The notes under the pieces are model-generated. The model saw nothing but the letters and a program-made list of their open reading frames with translations, made no database searches and had not been told where the DNA came from. A stretch of 64,000 nt of DNA from Bradyrhizobium prioriisuperbiae. Its GTDB lineage: Bacteria; Pseudomonadota; Alphaproteobacteria; Rhizobiales; Xanthobacteraceae. This document shows positions 18,084-26,781 of this stretch, piece after piece. Position numbers and translations under genes: made by a program. The first letter of the stretch is position 1; each line of letters begins with the position of its first letter. The stretch covers positions 5,382,501 to 5,446,500 of the forward strand of contig NZ_CP135921.1 of NCBI RefSeq assembly GCF_032397745.1, read 5' to 3'.

Positions 18084-18280
18084 AGTGTGGTGGTTTGGAA
18101 ATTCCCCTTTACCCTGCGGCGAGTCGACCCAGGGAATTTCCAAACCAGAGCCACACTAGAATCTAGAGCCACACTAGAATCTAGAGCCACACTAGAATCT
18201 AAAGTGTCCAGTGTCCTGTCGAATCCGAAGTTCGCTCAGAGGTTGCAGCAAAGTATGGCGAACTTCGGATTCGGGACACT
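18084..18280 (+). repeat. Composite two-hairpin intergenic element, copy 1
   Basis: Hairpin A (18084-18157) has arms AGTGTGGTGGTTTGGAAATT... and ...AATTTCCAAACCAGAGCCACACT. Hairpin B (18210-18280) has arms AGTGTCC..GAATCCGAAGTTCGC and GCGAACTTCGGATTCGGGACACT. A junction word linking them is triplicated (separate entry). The same A-junction-B layout recurs at 45594-45761 (inverted) and 62651-62815. It fills the gap between the SixA-like and DAO genes. There is no coding potential; it resembles a miniature mobile element. Confidence 0.85.
18147..18200 (+). repeat. Three perfect 18-bp tandem repeats
   Basis: agagccacactagaatct occurs three times back to back (18147-18164, 18165-18182, 18183-18200) with no mismatch. 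It is the junction word of the composite element, present once in diverged form in the other two copies, so this is a local amplification. Confidence 0.9.
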
Positions 18281-18325
18281 GGGCGACAACGTGACAAGCG
18301 ACCACGCTAACCGTAAATAAAAACC

Positions 18326-19774
18326 ATGACGACGGCCGGGAACAAAGATGTCGAGGACAAGAAGCCGGGGGATAACGCCGCAGTTGCGCCGGCGCGGCCG
18401 CGGCTGACCTTCGATCTCGACGTCGATGTCTGCGTGGTCGGTGGCGGCCTCGCCGGATTGACGGTGGCGCGGGAGATGGCCCGCAGCGGCGCGAGCGTCG
18501 CGGTGCTGGAGGGCCGGCAGGTGGGCTGGAACGCCTCCGGCCATACACTCGGCACCGTGATGCCGGGATTCGGCCACCCGATCGCGGATCTGATTGCGCG
18601 CGTCGGTTTCGAGGACGCCCGCGAATTGTGGGCGCTGGCGCAGGAGGGCGCGGATTACATTCGCGCCGCCGTCGCCGACATGCCCGGCATCGGCTTCTCC
18701 GAAGGCGCGCTCGAGGTCTCGACGGTGGACAGCGGCGACGAGTTGATCAGCCGGCTGCAAACCCTGGGGGAAGATTTCGGCACCGACGTCGAAGGCTGGC
18801 AGGCCGAGCGCGTGCGCGAGGTGCTGCGGACGCCGCGCTACTTCCACGCCATCCATTATCCAAAAGCGTTCCAGATCGATGGCCGCCGTTATGTGCATGG
18901 GCTGGCCGCACTCGCCGAGCAGGCCGGCGTGCGCATTTTCGAGGACACGCCGGTGGTCGGCCTCGATCCGGCCGGCATCCGCAAACGCATCGCCACGCCG
19001 CAGGCCAAGCTGCGCGCCTCGCATGTGGTGCTGGCGGGTGGCGTGCATCTCGGCGCACCGCTGCAGCGGCTGTCCGACACGCTGCTGCCGGTGCAGCGCT
19101 GGGCCGCGGTGACCGAGCCGCTGGGCGAGCGGCTCGCTGACGTCATCGCATTCCAGGGATCGGTCAGCGACACCGGCGGTCTTGCGCATTATCGCATTGT
19201 CGAGGGCGATCGGCTGATGTGGTCGGGTCCCGAGACCACCTGGACGACGGGTCCGGAGGCGAAGCCCCAGCGGGTCGGACGGACCATCGCCCGCCAGATC
19301 CAAGCGCTCTATCCGCAACTCGGACAGGTCGCGATCTCCGAGGTGTTCGGCGGCGTGTTCGGCCGGACCGTGCACGGCATGCCGCAGGTGGGGGAATGGC
19401 GCCGCGGCGTGTGGGTGGCGAGCGGTTTTGGACGACAGGGGCTGAACACGTCGGCCGCCGCCGGGCAATTGATCGCGGGCGGCATCCTGCACGGTGACGA
19501 TCGCTGGCGGCTGTTTTCGCCGTTCGAACTGGTGTGGGCGGGCGGCCATCTCGGCAAGATCGCCGGCCAGGCCGTCATCACCTGGTCGCGCGGGCGGGCG
19601 ACCGCCGCCGGCATTCTGGCGCGCTATCGTGAAGGGGCGCGGGCCCGCGCCCGCGCGCAGGAGGCCCGGGCGATCGCTGCCCGCGATGCACGCACGGCCC
19701 GGCTTGCCGGCCGGCGCCCGGATTCGCCCGAGGGCTCCGCGCCGCAGTCGATCACGGATGTCACCACGCCTTAG
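18326..19774 (+). CDS. FAD-dependent oxidoreductase, DAO family (PuuB-like)
   Basis: A 482-residue flavoprotein. The Rossmann FAD motif VCVVGGGLAGLTVAREMARSG is near residue 36, followed by VGWNASGHTLGTVMPGF, the region that contacts flavin in glycine/sarcosine-oxidase-like and gamma-glutamylputrescine oxidases. The second half contains the substrate domain and a C-terminal FAD contact (SGFGRQGLNTSAAAGQLIA). The last ~50 residues are Arg/Ala-rich and probably disordered. It would oxidise an amine or amino acid; the substrate is unknown. The start lies 45 bp after composite-repeat copy 1. Confidence 0.88.
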   Translation: MTTAGNKDVEDKKPGDNAAVAPARPRLTFDLDVDVCVVGGGLAGLTVAREMARSGASVAVLEGRQVGWNASGHTLGTVMPGFGHPIADLIARVGFEDARELWALAQEGADYIRAAVADMPGIGFSEGALEVSTVDSGDELISRLQTLGEDFGTDVEGWQAERVREVLRTPRYFHAIHYPKAFQIDGRRYVHGLAALAEQAGVRIFEDTPVVGLDPAGIRKRIATPQAKLRASHVVLAGGVHLGAPLQRLSDTLLPVQRWAAVTEPLGERLADVIAFQGSVSDTGGLAHYRIVEGDRLMWSGPETTWTTGPEAKPQRVGRTIARQIQALYPQLGQVAISEVFGGVFGRTVHGMPQVGEWRRGVWVASGFGRQGLNTSAAAGQLIAGGILHGDDRWRLFSPFELVWAGGHLGKIAGQAVITWSRGRATAAGILARYREGARARARAQEARAIAARDARTARLAGRRPDSPEGSAPQSITDVTTP

Positions 19775-19923
19775 CCAGCCGGGGTCGGCGCCGGAACAGT
19801 CGCCCGGGAACCGGGGAGGCTCGCGAGAAAGTGAGCAGGGCGGCGGCGTCTGGTGTAACTTTGGGGCCGGGACGCCGTAACTTGGGTGAACGCTTTCAGG
19901 GAGCCCTTGCCAGGGAAACGACC

Positions 19924-20442
19924 ATGACCGATCGCCGCCTGTTGCTGACCACCGTTGCCGGCCTGTCGTTTCTCGCCGCCTTTCGCTGGCTGCGCGGCGA
20001 TGCCCATGCGGCCGGGGCATCGCAGAGTAAGTCCGAGACCTTCGAGATCAGCAAGACGCCGGAGGAATGGCGGCGCCAACTGAGCTCGGCGCAATACGGC
20101 ATCCTGCGCGAGCATGGCACCGAGCGGCCCTACACCAGCCCGCTCAACAAGGAGCACCGCAAGGGTACCTTCGCCTGCGCCGGCTGCGACCTGCCACTGT
20201 TTGCCTCCGAGACCAAGTTCGACAGCGGCACCGGCTGGCCGAGCTTCTACCAACCGCTGGCGGATGCGGTGGGCACCACGGAAGACCGCACCTTCATGAT
20301 GCTGCGCACCGAGGTGCATTGCCGCCGCTGCGGCGGTCACCTCGGCCATGTGTTCGACGATGGCCCCAAGCCGACCGGGCTGCGCTACTGCATGAACGGG
20401 CTGTCGCTGACCTTCAAGCCGACAGACGCGTCGGCGTCGTAG
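19924..20442 (+). CDS. msrB: Peptide-methionine (R)-S-oxide reductase, exported
   Basis: 172 residues from the ATG at 19924. The N-terminus MTDRRLLLTTVAGLSFLAAF has a basic pair followed by a hydrophobic stretch, a probable Tat or Sec signal, so the enzyme should act in the periplasm. The MsrB domain shows the zinc ligands CAGC and CRRC, the FDSGTGWPSF loop and the catalytic Cys in RYCMNGLSL. It reduces methionine-R-sulfoxide in oxidised proteins. Monocistronic. Confidence 0.95.
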   Translation: MTDRRLLLTTVAGLSFLAAFRWLRGDAHAAGASQSKSETFEISKTPEEWRRQLSSAQYGILREHGTERPYTSPLNKEHRKGTFACAGCDLPLFASETKFDSGTGWPSFYQPLADAVGTTEDRTFMMLRTEVHCRRCGGHLGHVFDDGPKPTGLRYCMNGLSLTFKPTDASAS

Positions 20443-20493
20443 GTGCGCCTGTCCCACGACTATTTGTGACGGAAAGCGCTTCACAACATTCAG

Positions 20494-20595
20494 CGTCATC
20501 CGCGGGCTTGACCCGCGGATCCAGCTTAAACGCACACGTCGCGTTCTGATTTTGTTGACGAAAGCTGGATTGCCGGGTCAAGCCCGGCAATGACG
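20494..20595. repeat. Paired REP-like palindromes
   Basis: cgtcatccgcgggcttgacc and its near-complement face each other (GTCATCCGCGGGCTTGACCCGCGGATCCAGCTT ... AAGCTGGATTGCCGGGTCAAGCCCGGCAATGACG in structure), so two hairpins can form or the whole can fold into one. The same family appears at 26359-26459 and, more distantly, at 28202 and 38843. It is the left part of the 381-bp gap before flgE. Confidence 0.8.
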
Positions 20596-20655
20596 GAGAA
20601 AAAACGCCGCGCCTGATTTTGCGTTTCCATCCGTATCAACATATTTCCCGGTAAT

Positions 20656-20675
20656 TCTTGCCGTCCTAGGCAAGA
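20656..20675. promoter_or_regulatory. Inverted repeat, candidate sigma-54 activator site upstream of flgE
   Basis: TCTTGCC-N6-GGCAAGA, a perfect 7-bp inverted repeat centred about 100 bp before the predicted flgE transcription start. That is the usual enhancer distance for sigma-54 activators such as FlbD. The GGCAA half-site recurs in the flgF-fliL gap (51163). The assignment to FlbD is inference. Confidence 0.5.
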
Positions 20676-20737
20676 GTGCACCGGTGGATTCGCCCCGTTA
20701 ATTATTTAGATCGTTGAATTTACTGAATAAAATGCTT

Positions 20738-20752
20738 TGGCACGCAACTTGC
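20738..20752 (+). promoter_or_regulatory. Sigma-54 promoter of flgE
   Basis: TGGCACGCAACTTGC matches the -24/-12 consensus TGGCACG-N4-TTGC exactly. GG is at 20739-20740 and GC at 20751-20752. Transcription should start near 20764, leaving a ~60-nt leader before flgE. Confidence 0.85.
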
Positions 20753-20823
20753 GATGTCTGCTTCGAACCGTGGCCTGATTTTGTGAACACCGGCAGCCAC
20801 CCGGTCGAAGTTGGAGACGAAGC

Positions 20824-22650
20824 ATGGGTCTTTTCGGCGCTCTCACCACCTCCGTCGCGGGCCTTCGCGCCCAGTCCTATGCGCTGGAAAACATCTCCGG
20901 CAACATCGCGAACTCGCAGACCACCGCCTTCAAGCGGATCGATACCAGTTTCCTGGATCTGATCCCGCAGACCGGGGTCAACAACCAGCTCGCCGGCAGC
21001 GTCACCACCGGATCGCGTGAAACCAACACGGTGCAGGGCGACGTGCAGAGCGCGGCGGTCTCCACCTACATGGCGATCAACGGCAACGGCTTCTTCGTGG
21101 TGCAGAAGCCGGGCTCCTTCGCCGACAACCAGCCGGTGTTTTCGGGCGTCGACAACTACACCCGCCGCGGTGACTTCGCACTGGACAAGAACGGCTATCT
21201 GGTCAACGGCGCCGGCTACTATGTCGAGGGTGTTCCGATCGATCCCTCCACCGGCAACATGACCGGCAGCGTGCCGCAGGTGCTGAAGTTCGCCAACGAC
21301 TTCCTGCCGGCGGTGCCGAGCTCGGTGGTGAACTATCGCGCCAACCTCTCGAGTTATCCGCTGACCACCAAGAGCGACAAGTCGGTCCCTGGCTCCGAGC
21401 TGCTGCGCCCGGCGGATTTCACCGGCGGCAACCCGCGCACGCTCGGCACGCCGGCGACGCCGCCGACCGACGCGACCGTGACGGGGGCGGCCAAGAACAA
21501 CAAGTTGACCTCGCCGACAGCGATCACGGGATCGACGTTGTTGAACGGCGCTACCAACACCGATTCGCTGACGACCAATTTTGTCCTGGGCGATACCATC
21601 ACGGTGAACGGCACCCCGATTACCATCGTCAATACCGGCACCAATTTGGCAGCCAACCAGATCGACCTCACCACCGGCACGATCCAGGATCTGTTGACGA
21701 ACATCGACAAGATCACCGGTGCGTCAGCGACAGTGCCGCCGACGCCGTCGACCATCAGCGGCGGCAAGATCACCCTGCATACCGGCACAACCGCCGACTT
21801 GGCGATCACCACCAGCAACGCCACGGCGTTCGGAGCCCTCGGTATGACCGCGCCGGTGAATGTGGCGCGCATCGGCGGCGGCACCGCCGGCACCGGCAAA
21901 GTGGTCGGCAACGACCTGACGGCCTTCATCAACGAATCCATCAGCGGCGGCGCGGTGACGGCCTACGACATCTCCGGCTCGCCGGTCAGCCTGCAATTCC
22001 GCTGGGCCAAAGCGGATTCGGCGTCGCTCGGCGCCGGCCACACCGACACCTGGAACCTGTTCTACCAGGTCGACCCCAACGCCACCGGCACCGACACCGC
22101 CTGGCAGAACGTCAACACCGACTTCACCTTCTCGGCGAACGGTCAGATGAATCCGCCGATCAGCGGCATTACGCTGACCACGCCGACCGTCGGCGGCGTA
22201 CCGCTCGGCAACATCCAGCTCAATTTCGGCGCCGGCGGCATCACTCAGTTCGCCGACGCCAACGGCAACGTCAAGGTCAACCAGATCCAGCAGGACGGCT
22301 TCCCGGCCGGCTCGCTGCAGACGGTGTCGATCGGCCAGAACGGCCGCGTGGTCGGCAATTATTCCAACGGCCGCAACATCGACCTGGCGCAGATCTCGGT
22401 CGCGACCTTCAACGGCACCAACTTCCTCAAGCGCATCGACGGCGGCGCATTCCAGGCGACCGACCAGTCCGGCGCGGCGCTGTTCGGCAGCGGCGGCACC
22501 GTCGTCGGCTCGTCGCTGGAAAGCTCCAACACCGACATCGCCGACGAGTTCACCAAGCTGATCGTCACCCAGCAGGCCTACTCGGCCAATACCAAGGTGA
22601 TCACGACGGCGAACAGCATGGCGCAGGATCTATTGAACGTGATGCGCTAA
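20824..22650 (+). CDS. flgE: Flagellar hook protein FlgE
   Basis: 608 residues, longer than the ~400 of enterics because of a Thr/Ala/Asn-rich variable centre (about 190-390). The N-terminal rod/hook signature is clear (GLRAQSYALENISGNIANSQTTAFKRIDTSF), as is the FlgE/F/G core (YMAINGNGFFVV...YTRRGDFALDKNGYLVN). The C-terminal coiled coil (EFTKLIVTQQAYSANTKVITTANSMAQDLLNVMR) is intact. It polymerises outside the cell into the universal joint between rod and filament. Preceded by a sigma-54 promoter and followed by flgK and flgL, 102 and 195 bp apart. The stop codon sits inside a palindrome that is duplicated just downstream. Confidence 0.95.
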   Translation: MGLFGALTTSVAGLRAQSYALENISGNIANSQTTAFKRIDTSFLDLIPQTGVNNQLAGSVTTGSRETNTVQGDVQSAAVSTYMAINGNGFFVVQKPGSFADNQPVFSGVDNYTRRGDFALDKNGYLVNGAGYYVEGVPIDPSTGNMTGSVPQVLKFANDFLPAVPSSVVNYRANLSSYPLTTKSDKSVPGSELLRPADFTGGNPRTLGTPATPPTDATVTGAAKNNKLTSPTAITGSTLLNGATNTDSLTTNFVLGDTITVNGTPITIVNTGTNLAANQIDLTTGTIQDLLTNIDKITGASATVPPTPSTISGGKITLHTGTTADLAITTSNATAFGALGMTAPVNVARIGGGTAGTGKVVGNDLTAFINESISGGAVTAYDISGSPVSLQFRWAKADSASLGAGHTDTWNLFYQVDPNATGTDTAWQNVNTDFTFSANGQMNPPISGITLTTPTVGGVPLGNIQLNFGAGGITQFADANGNVKVNQIQQDGFPAGSLQTVSIGQNGRVVGNYSNGRNIDLAQISVATFNGTNFLKRIDGGAFQATDQSGAALFGSGGTVVGSSLESSNTDIADEFTKLIVTQQAYSANTKVITTANSMAQDLLNVMR

Positions 22651-22692
22651 CGCGCATCACGCCGATAATGTGATGCGCTGACGCGCATCGCG
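22638..22692. repeat. Tandem palindrome overlapping flgE stop
   Basis: cgtgatgcgctaacgcgcatcacg (last flgE codons, stop and 3' flank) is nearly self-complementary, and a second version, gtgatgcgctgacgcgcatc, follows at 22670-22692. Two consecutive hairpins may act as an RNA stabiliser or weak terminator between flgE and flgK. Confidence 0.65.
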
Positions 22693-22752
22693 CGGAAAAT
22701 TGAAAACGATCGTCAATCTGGTCCCGACCGTAACTGAAAAGAGCCGTTCGTC

Positions 22753-24609
22753 ATGAGTCTCAGTCAAGCTCTCTCGATCGCGATGTCGGGGCTGCGCGCC
22801 AACCAGCTCGCGCTGTCTCTAACGTCGTCGAATGTGGCCAATTCCGACACGCCCGGCTACGTCCGCAAGACCATCAATCAGATCCAGACCACGTCGGGCG
22901 CGATTGGTGCAAACGTCGCTGTCACCGGCGTCAACCGCGAGCTCGATCTGTATCTGCAGCAGCAGATCCGAACCGAGCAGTCCGGCGCCTCCTATGCCGA
23001 CCTGCGCGCATCGATCCTGGGCAGCCTGCAGGCGATCTACGGCACCCCCGGCAACACCGGCACGCTGGAGACCTCCTTCAACAAATTGGTGACGGCGGTG
23101 CAGGGGCTGTCGACCTCTTCCGACAGCCAGTCGGCGCGGGTCGGCGTGGTCAATGCGGCGCAGTCGCTGGCGTCGCAGCTCAACAGCATGTCGAACGGCA
23201 TCCAGTCGCTGCGCAGCCAGGCGGAAGCCGGGCTCAATTCGGCCGTCAACACCGCCAACACGGCGATGCAGCAAATCGCCAGCCTCAATGCCAAGCTGCA
23301 GGGCACCAACAACAACGATGCCGCGGCCGCCGCGCTGAAGGACCAGCGCGACCAGTATATCGACCAGCTGTCGCAACTGATGGATATTCGTGTCATCGAC
23401 GGCGGCAACAATCAGCTGCAGGTGTTCACCAATTCCGGCGTGCAGCTGGTCGGCGCCGAAGCCTCGACCCTGTCGTTCAATCCGCAGGGCACGGTGACGC
23501 CGAACACGCAGTGGGATGCGGACCCCACCAAGAGCAACCTCGGCACGCTGACGCTGAATTTCCCGAACGGCGGTTCGCTCAACCTGAACCAGACCAACTC
23601 GATCCGCTCCGGCACCATCGCCGGCTACCTCGAGCTGCGCGACAAGACGCTGGTGCAGGCGCAGACCCAGCTCGACCAGTTCGCCGCCGGCATGTCGAGC
23701 CTGTTGTCGGACAAGACCACGGCGGGCACCGCGGTGACGTCGGGCGCCTCGAACGGCTTCGATCTCGATCTGTCCGGCCTGCAGACCGGCAATGTGGTCC
23801 ATCTCACTTATACCGACGCCGCCAACGTCAAGCATCAGGTCTCGCTGGTGCGGGTGGACGATCCCTCCGTGCTGCCGCTCTCCAACAACGCGACCACCGA
23901 TCCGAACGATCAGGTGATCGGCGTCGATTTCTCCGGCGGCATGGCGTCGGTGGTGAGCCAGCTCAATGCCGCGCTAGGCCCGGCCAACCTGCAGTTCTCC
24001 AATACCGGCTCGACCCTGCGGGTGCTCGACAACGGTTCGGGGGCTGCGACCGTCAACGCCGCCTCGGTGACGTCGACCACGTCGTCGCTGCAGGGCGGTA
24101 GCGGCGAGCTGCCGCTGTTCACCGACGGCAGCAGTCTCTACACCGGCGCGATCACGGCCGGCGGCCAGCAGTCGGTGGGGCTTGCGGCGCGCATCCGCGT
24201 CAACAGCCAGATCGCCGGCGATCCCGCCAAGCTCGTGCAGTACAGCGCGACCACGACGTCCGGCGACACCAAGCGGCCGGATTTCCTTTATCAGCAGCTC
24301 ACCGCCGGCAAGTCGCTGTATCCGGCCTCGACCGGCTTCGGCACCACGGTGACGCCGTTCTCCGCAACACTGGGCAGCTTCTCGCAGCAGATCACCGCGG
24401 CCCAGGGCCAGGCGGCGGATACCGCCAAGCAGATCGCCGACGGCCAGGACGTGGTGCTGAGCACGCTGCAGGCGAAATTCAGCAACCAGGCCGGCGTCAA
24501 CATCGACGAGGAACTGGCGCATCTCCTCTCGCTGCAGAACGCCTATGCGGCGAATGCGCGGGTGATGTCGACGGTGAAGCAGATGTTCGACGCGCTGCTG
24601 CAGGTTTGA
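22753..24609 (+). CDS. flgK: Flagellar hook-associated protein 1, FlgK
   Basis: A 618-residue protein with the N-terminal signature SLSQALSIAMSGLRANQLALSLTSSNVANSDTPGYVRK shared by axial proteins. A long helical domain to ~residue 200 contains the FlgK pattern (LKDQRDQYIDQLSQLMDIRVID), and the C-terminus GVNIDEELAHLLSLQNAYAANARVMSTVKQMFDALL is typical. It forms the first junction layer between hook and filament. Start at ATG 22753. It lies between flgE and flgL as in most rhizobia. Confidence 0.95.
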   Translation: MSLSQALSIAMSGLRANQLALSLTSSNVANSDTPGYVRKTINQIQTTSGAIGANVAVTGVNRELDLYLQQQIRTEQSGASYADLRASILGSLQAIYGTPGNTGTLETSFNKLVTAVQGLSTSSDSQSARVGVVNAAQSLASQLNSMSNGIQSLRSQAEAGLNSAVNTANTAMQQIASLNAKLQGTNNNDAAAAALKDQRDQYIDQLSQLMDIRVIDGGNNQLQVFTNSGVQLVGAEASTLSFNPQGTVTPNTQWDADPTKSNLGTLTLNFPNGGSLNLNQTNSIRSGTIAGYLELRDKTLVQAQTQLDQFAAGMSSLLSDKTTAGTAVTSGASNGFDLDLSGLQTGNVVHLTYTDAANVKHQVSLVRVDDPSVLPLSNNATTDPNDQVIGVDFSGGMASVVSQLNAALGPANLQFSNTGSTLRVLDNGSGAATVNAASVTSTTSSLQGGSGELPLFTDGSSLYTGAITAGGQQSVGLAARIRVNSQIAGDPAKLVQYSATTTSGDTKRPDFLYQQLTAGKSLYPASTGFGTTVTPFSATLGSFSQQITAAQGQAADTAKQIADGQDVVLSTLQAKFSNQAGVNIDEELAHLLSLQNAYAANARVMSTVKQMFDALLQV

Positions 24610-24630
24610 GTGCCGCAAGGTCGCCAAGCA

Positions 24631-24750
24631 GTAGGGTGGGTTAGCCAACGGGTCCGCGCGAAGCGCGGCCCGATGACAGGCTCCGCGTAACCCACCGCTG
24701 TCTCGGCGATGTGCAAATGGTGGGTTACGCCTTCGGCTAACCCACCCTAC
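24631..24750. repeat. Intergenic palindrome, GTAGGGTGGGTTA type
   Basis: gtagggtgggttagcc at the left end is matched by ggctaacccaccctac at the right end, with internal copies of taacccacc and a gcgcgaagcgcg hairpin. This is a widespread rhizobial intergenic repeat. It occupies most of the 195-bp flgK-flgL gap and could attenuate transcription into flgL. Confidence 0.8.
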
Positions 24751-24804
24751 GAGTGACTGCTGCGTTATCGGTTCGGTGCGACGGTTTTTGAGAGTGGGGT
24801 TATC

Positions 24805-26292
24805 ATGACGGTTAGCGGCGTAGGCTTCAGGACATCGTTCCTGTCAACGCGAATCCTGGATCTGCAGAGCCAGTTCGACGATCTGCAGGCCCAGCTTGCC
24901 ACCGGCAAGAAATCGGACAATTACGCGGGCATGGGCGTCAACCGCGGCTTCGCCATCGCCCTGCGCGCGCAGATCTCCAGCATCGACTCGTTCGCCGACA
25001 CCATGACCAACGTCACCACCCGCATCAACGTCGCCAATGCGGCGCTGACCCGGATCAGCACGATCGGGACCACGGTGCAGGGCGCGGCGACCTCGTCCTC
25101 GACCCAGATCACCAGCAACGGCCAGACCATCGCCCAGGCGCAGGCGCGCAGTTCGCTCGACGAGATGCTGAATCTCTTGAACAGCCGCTCCGGCGACCGC
25201 TACCTGTTTTCCGGGCGTGCCACCGACACGGCGGCGGTTGCGTCGACCGACGACATCATGAATGGCGTCGGCGCCCAGGCCGGCCTCAAGCAGCTGATCA
25301 ACGAACGCAAGCAGGCCGATGTCGGCACCGGGACCGGACGGCTGACCCAGGCGACGCCGACACCGACCTCGATCTCGCTGACCGAGGACGCCGGCCCGTT
25401 CGGGCTGAAGCTCGCCTCCGTCACCTCGTCGGCCGGCAGCGTCACCGTCAGCGGGCCGACCGGCTCGCCCGCGACCGAGTCGATCGATCTCGGTGCGACC
25501 AACCTCAACAATGGCGACACCATCACGTTCGCGTTCAAGCTGCCCGACGGCAGCAGCGAGAATGTGCAGCTCACCGCCACCACCACGGCGCCGCCGCAGA
25601 CCGGCCAGTTCCTGATCGGCGCGAATTCGACCGCGACTGCGGCCAACCTCAATGCCGCGCTGACCACCGGCGTCAGCAACCTCGCCAACGGCGCGCTGGT
25701 CGCGGCTTCCGCCATGAAGGCGTCCAGCGAGTTCTTCAGCGGCAATCCGGTGCCGCGGGTCACCGGGCCGTCGTTCGCCACCGCGACCACGCAGACGCCG
25801 GGGACATCGGCGAACACGCTCTCCTGGTACACCGGCGAAACCGGCACGGATTCGGCACGTGGCACCGCCACGGCGCGGATCGACGACGGCATCAGCGTGC
25901 AGTATGGCGCCCGCGCCAACGAGCAGGCCTTCACCAACCAGCTGCAGACCATCGCGGCCATGGCCGCCATGAGCACCGTGACCGGCGACCCCAACGCCAA
26001 CGCCCAGATCACCGGGCTCTACCAGCGGGTGTCGACCAAGCTGTTGCCGCAGACCGGCCAGCAGAGCGTGCAGGACATCGCGGCGGATCTCGCCGGCGCG
26101 CAGGTCTCGATGAAATCCGCCGGCGACCGCCAGGCGCAGACCAAGAACACCGCGCAGACCATGCTGCAGTCGATCGAAGGCGTCACCGACGCCGAGGTCT
26201 CGGCGAAACTGCTCGCCGTGCAGAACAGCCTCAACGCATCGTACCAGACGACCGCGATGCTGTATCAGACGACGTTGCTGAAGTATTTGTAG
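24805..26292 (+). CDS. flgL: Flagellar hook-associated protein 3, FlgL (flagellin-like)
   Basis: A 495-residue protein with flagellin-type ends. The N-terminus FLSTRILDLQSQFDDLQAQLATGKKSDNYAGMG and a LDEMLNLLNSRSGDRYLFSGRATDT segment near residue 120 are typical of FlgL. The C-terminal helices (EGVTDAEVSAKLLAVQNSLNASYQTTAMLYQTTLLKYL) are also typical. The centre is a Ser/Thr-rich variable region. It caps the hook so that the filament can attach. Longer than enteric FlgL (~317), as in other rhizobia. Third gene of the flgE-flgK-flgL run. Confidence 0.92.
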   Translation: MTVSGVGFRTSFLSTRILDLQSQFDDLQAQLATGKKSDNYAGMGVNRGFAIALRAQISSIDSFADTMTNVTTRINVANAALTRISTIGTTVQGAATSSSTQITSNGQTIAQAQARSSLDEMLNLLNSRSGDRYLFSGRATDTAAVASTDDIMNGVGAQAGLKQLINERKQADVGTGTGRLTQATPTPTSISLTEDAGPFGLKLASVTSSAGSVTVSGPTGSPATESIDLGATNLNNGDTITFAFKLPDGSSENVQLTATTTAPPQTGQFLIGANSTATAANLNAALTTGVSNLANGALVAASAMKASSEFFSGNPVPRVTGPSFATATTQTPGTSANTLSWYTGETGTDSARGTATARIDDGISVQYGARANEQAFTNQLQTIAAMAAMSTVTGDPNANAQITGLYQRVSTKLLPQTGQQSVQDIAADLAGAQVSMKSAGDRQAQTKNTAQTMLQSIEGVTDAEVSAKLLAVQNSLNASYQTTAMLYQTTLLKYL

Positions 26293-26358
26293 GGGTAGAC
26301 AGCTGTCGCCGCGCATGGCGTCTGGTTTGTTTTTCCGGAGCGGATCATCCTCTCCGGG

Positions 26359-26459
26359 TCATTGCCGGGCTTGACCCGGCAATCCAGCTTTCTTCGGCGA
26401 CATCACCGCGCGCATTTGAGCGCTTAAGCTGGATCCGCGGGTCAAGCCCGCGGATGACG
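26359..26459. repeat. Paired REP-like palindromes (same family as 20494)
   Basis: Two hairpins in the reverse order to 20494-20595: gtcattgccgggcttgacccggcaatccagct and, 100 bp on, agctggatccgcgggtcaagcccgcggatgac. It lies just after flgL in the 489-bp gap before flagellin 1 and may terminate the upstream transcript. The rest of that gap contains only the upstream region of flagellin 1, including a TTTA-N7-TTAA near-match at 26634-26648. Confidence 0.8.
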
Positions 26460-26781
26460 CTGAGTGTTGGGCGGAGCTTTCTGACAAAACTCCCCCGAAC
26501 GACTCTGGCCTGCCGTGGGCAAACCAAGCCTTCAACGAAAGCCCACTCAGCGCATTCCGATCGCTGCCGTTCAGGTTTGCTTAAGATCCTGACGCCTCGC
26601 CCGCCTGATTCCCGTCGGATCGCTTCCACCATCTTTACCCATTTTTAAGCACGTTTTTTGAACAGGAGCGGTACCACCGTATCTCCTGTTCCAATTCATT
26701 TTTCATTGATCATTTGGCTTCAGGTTCCACGGGCTCGGCCAAGAAGGCCGATTGTTGCGTAACGCCAGAAAGGTCGTTCAC

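Noticed and set aside
18147..18200. Possible CRISPR array
   Set aside because: The 18-bp units abut with no spacers, and there are no cas genes. It is a tandem repeat.
24844..26316. 490-codon minus-strand frame opposite flgL
   Set aside because: Shadow of a GC-rich third-position bias. flgL on the plus strand has clear FlgL ends.
26648..26668. Sigma-54-like sequence before flagellin 1 (AAGCACG-N5-TTGA)
   Set aside because: Both invariant dinucleotides (GG and GC) are missing.
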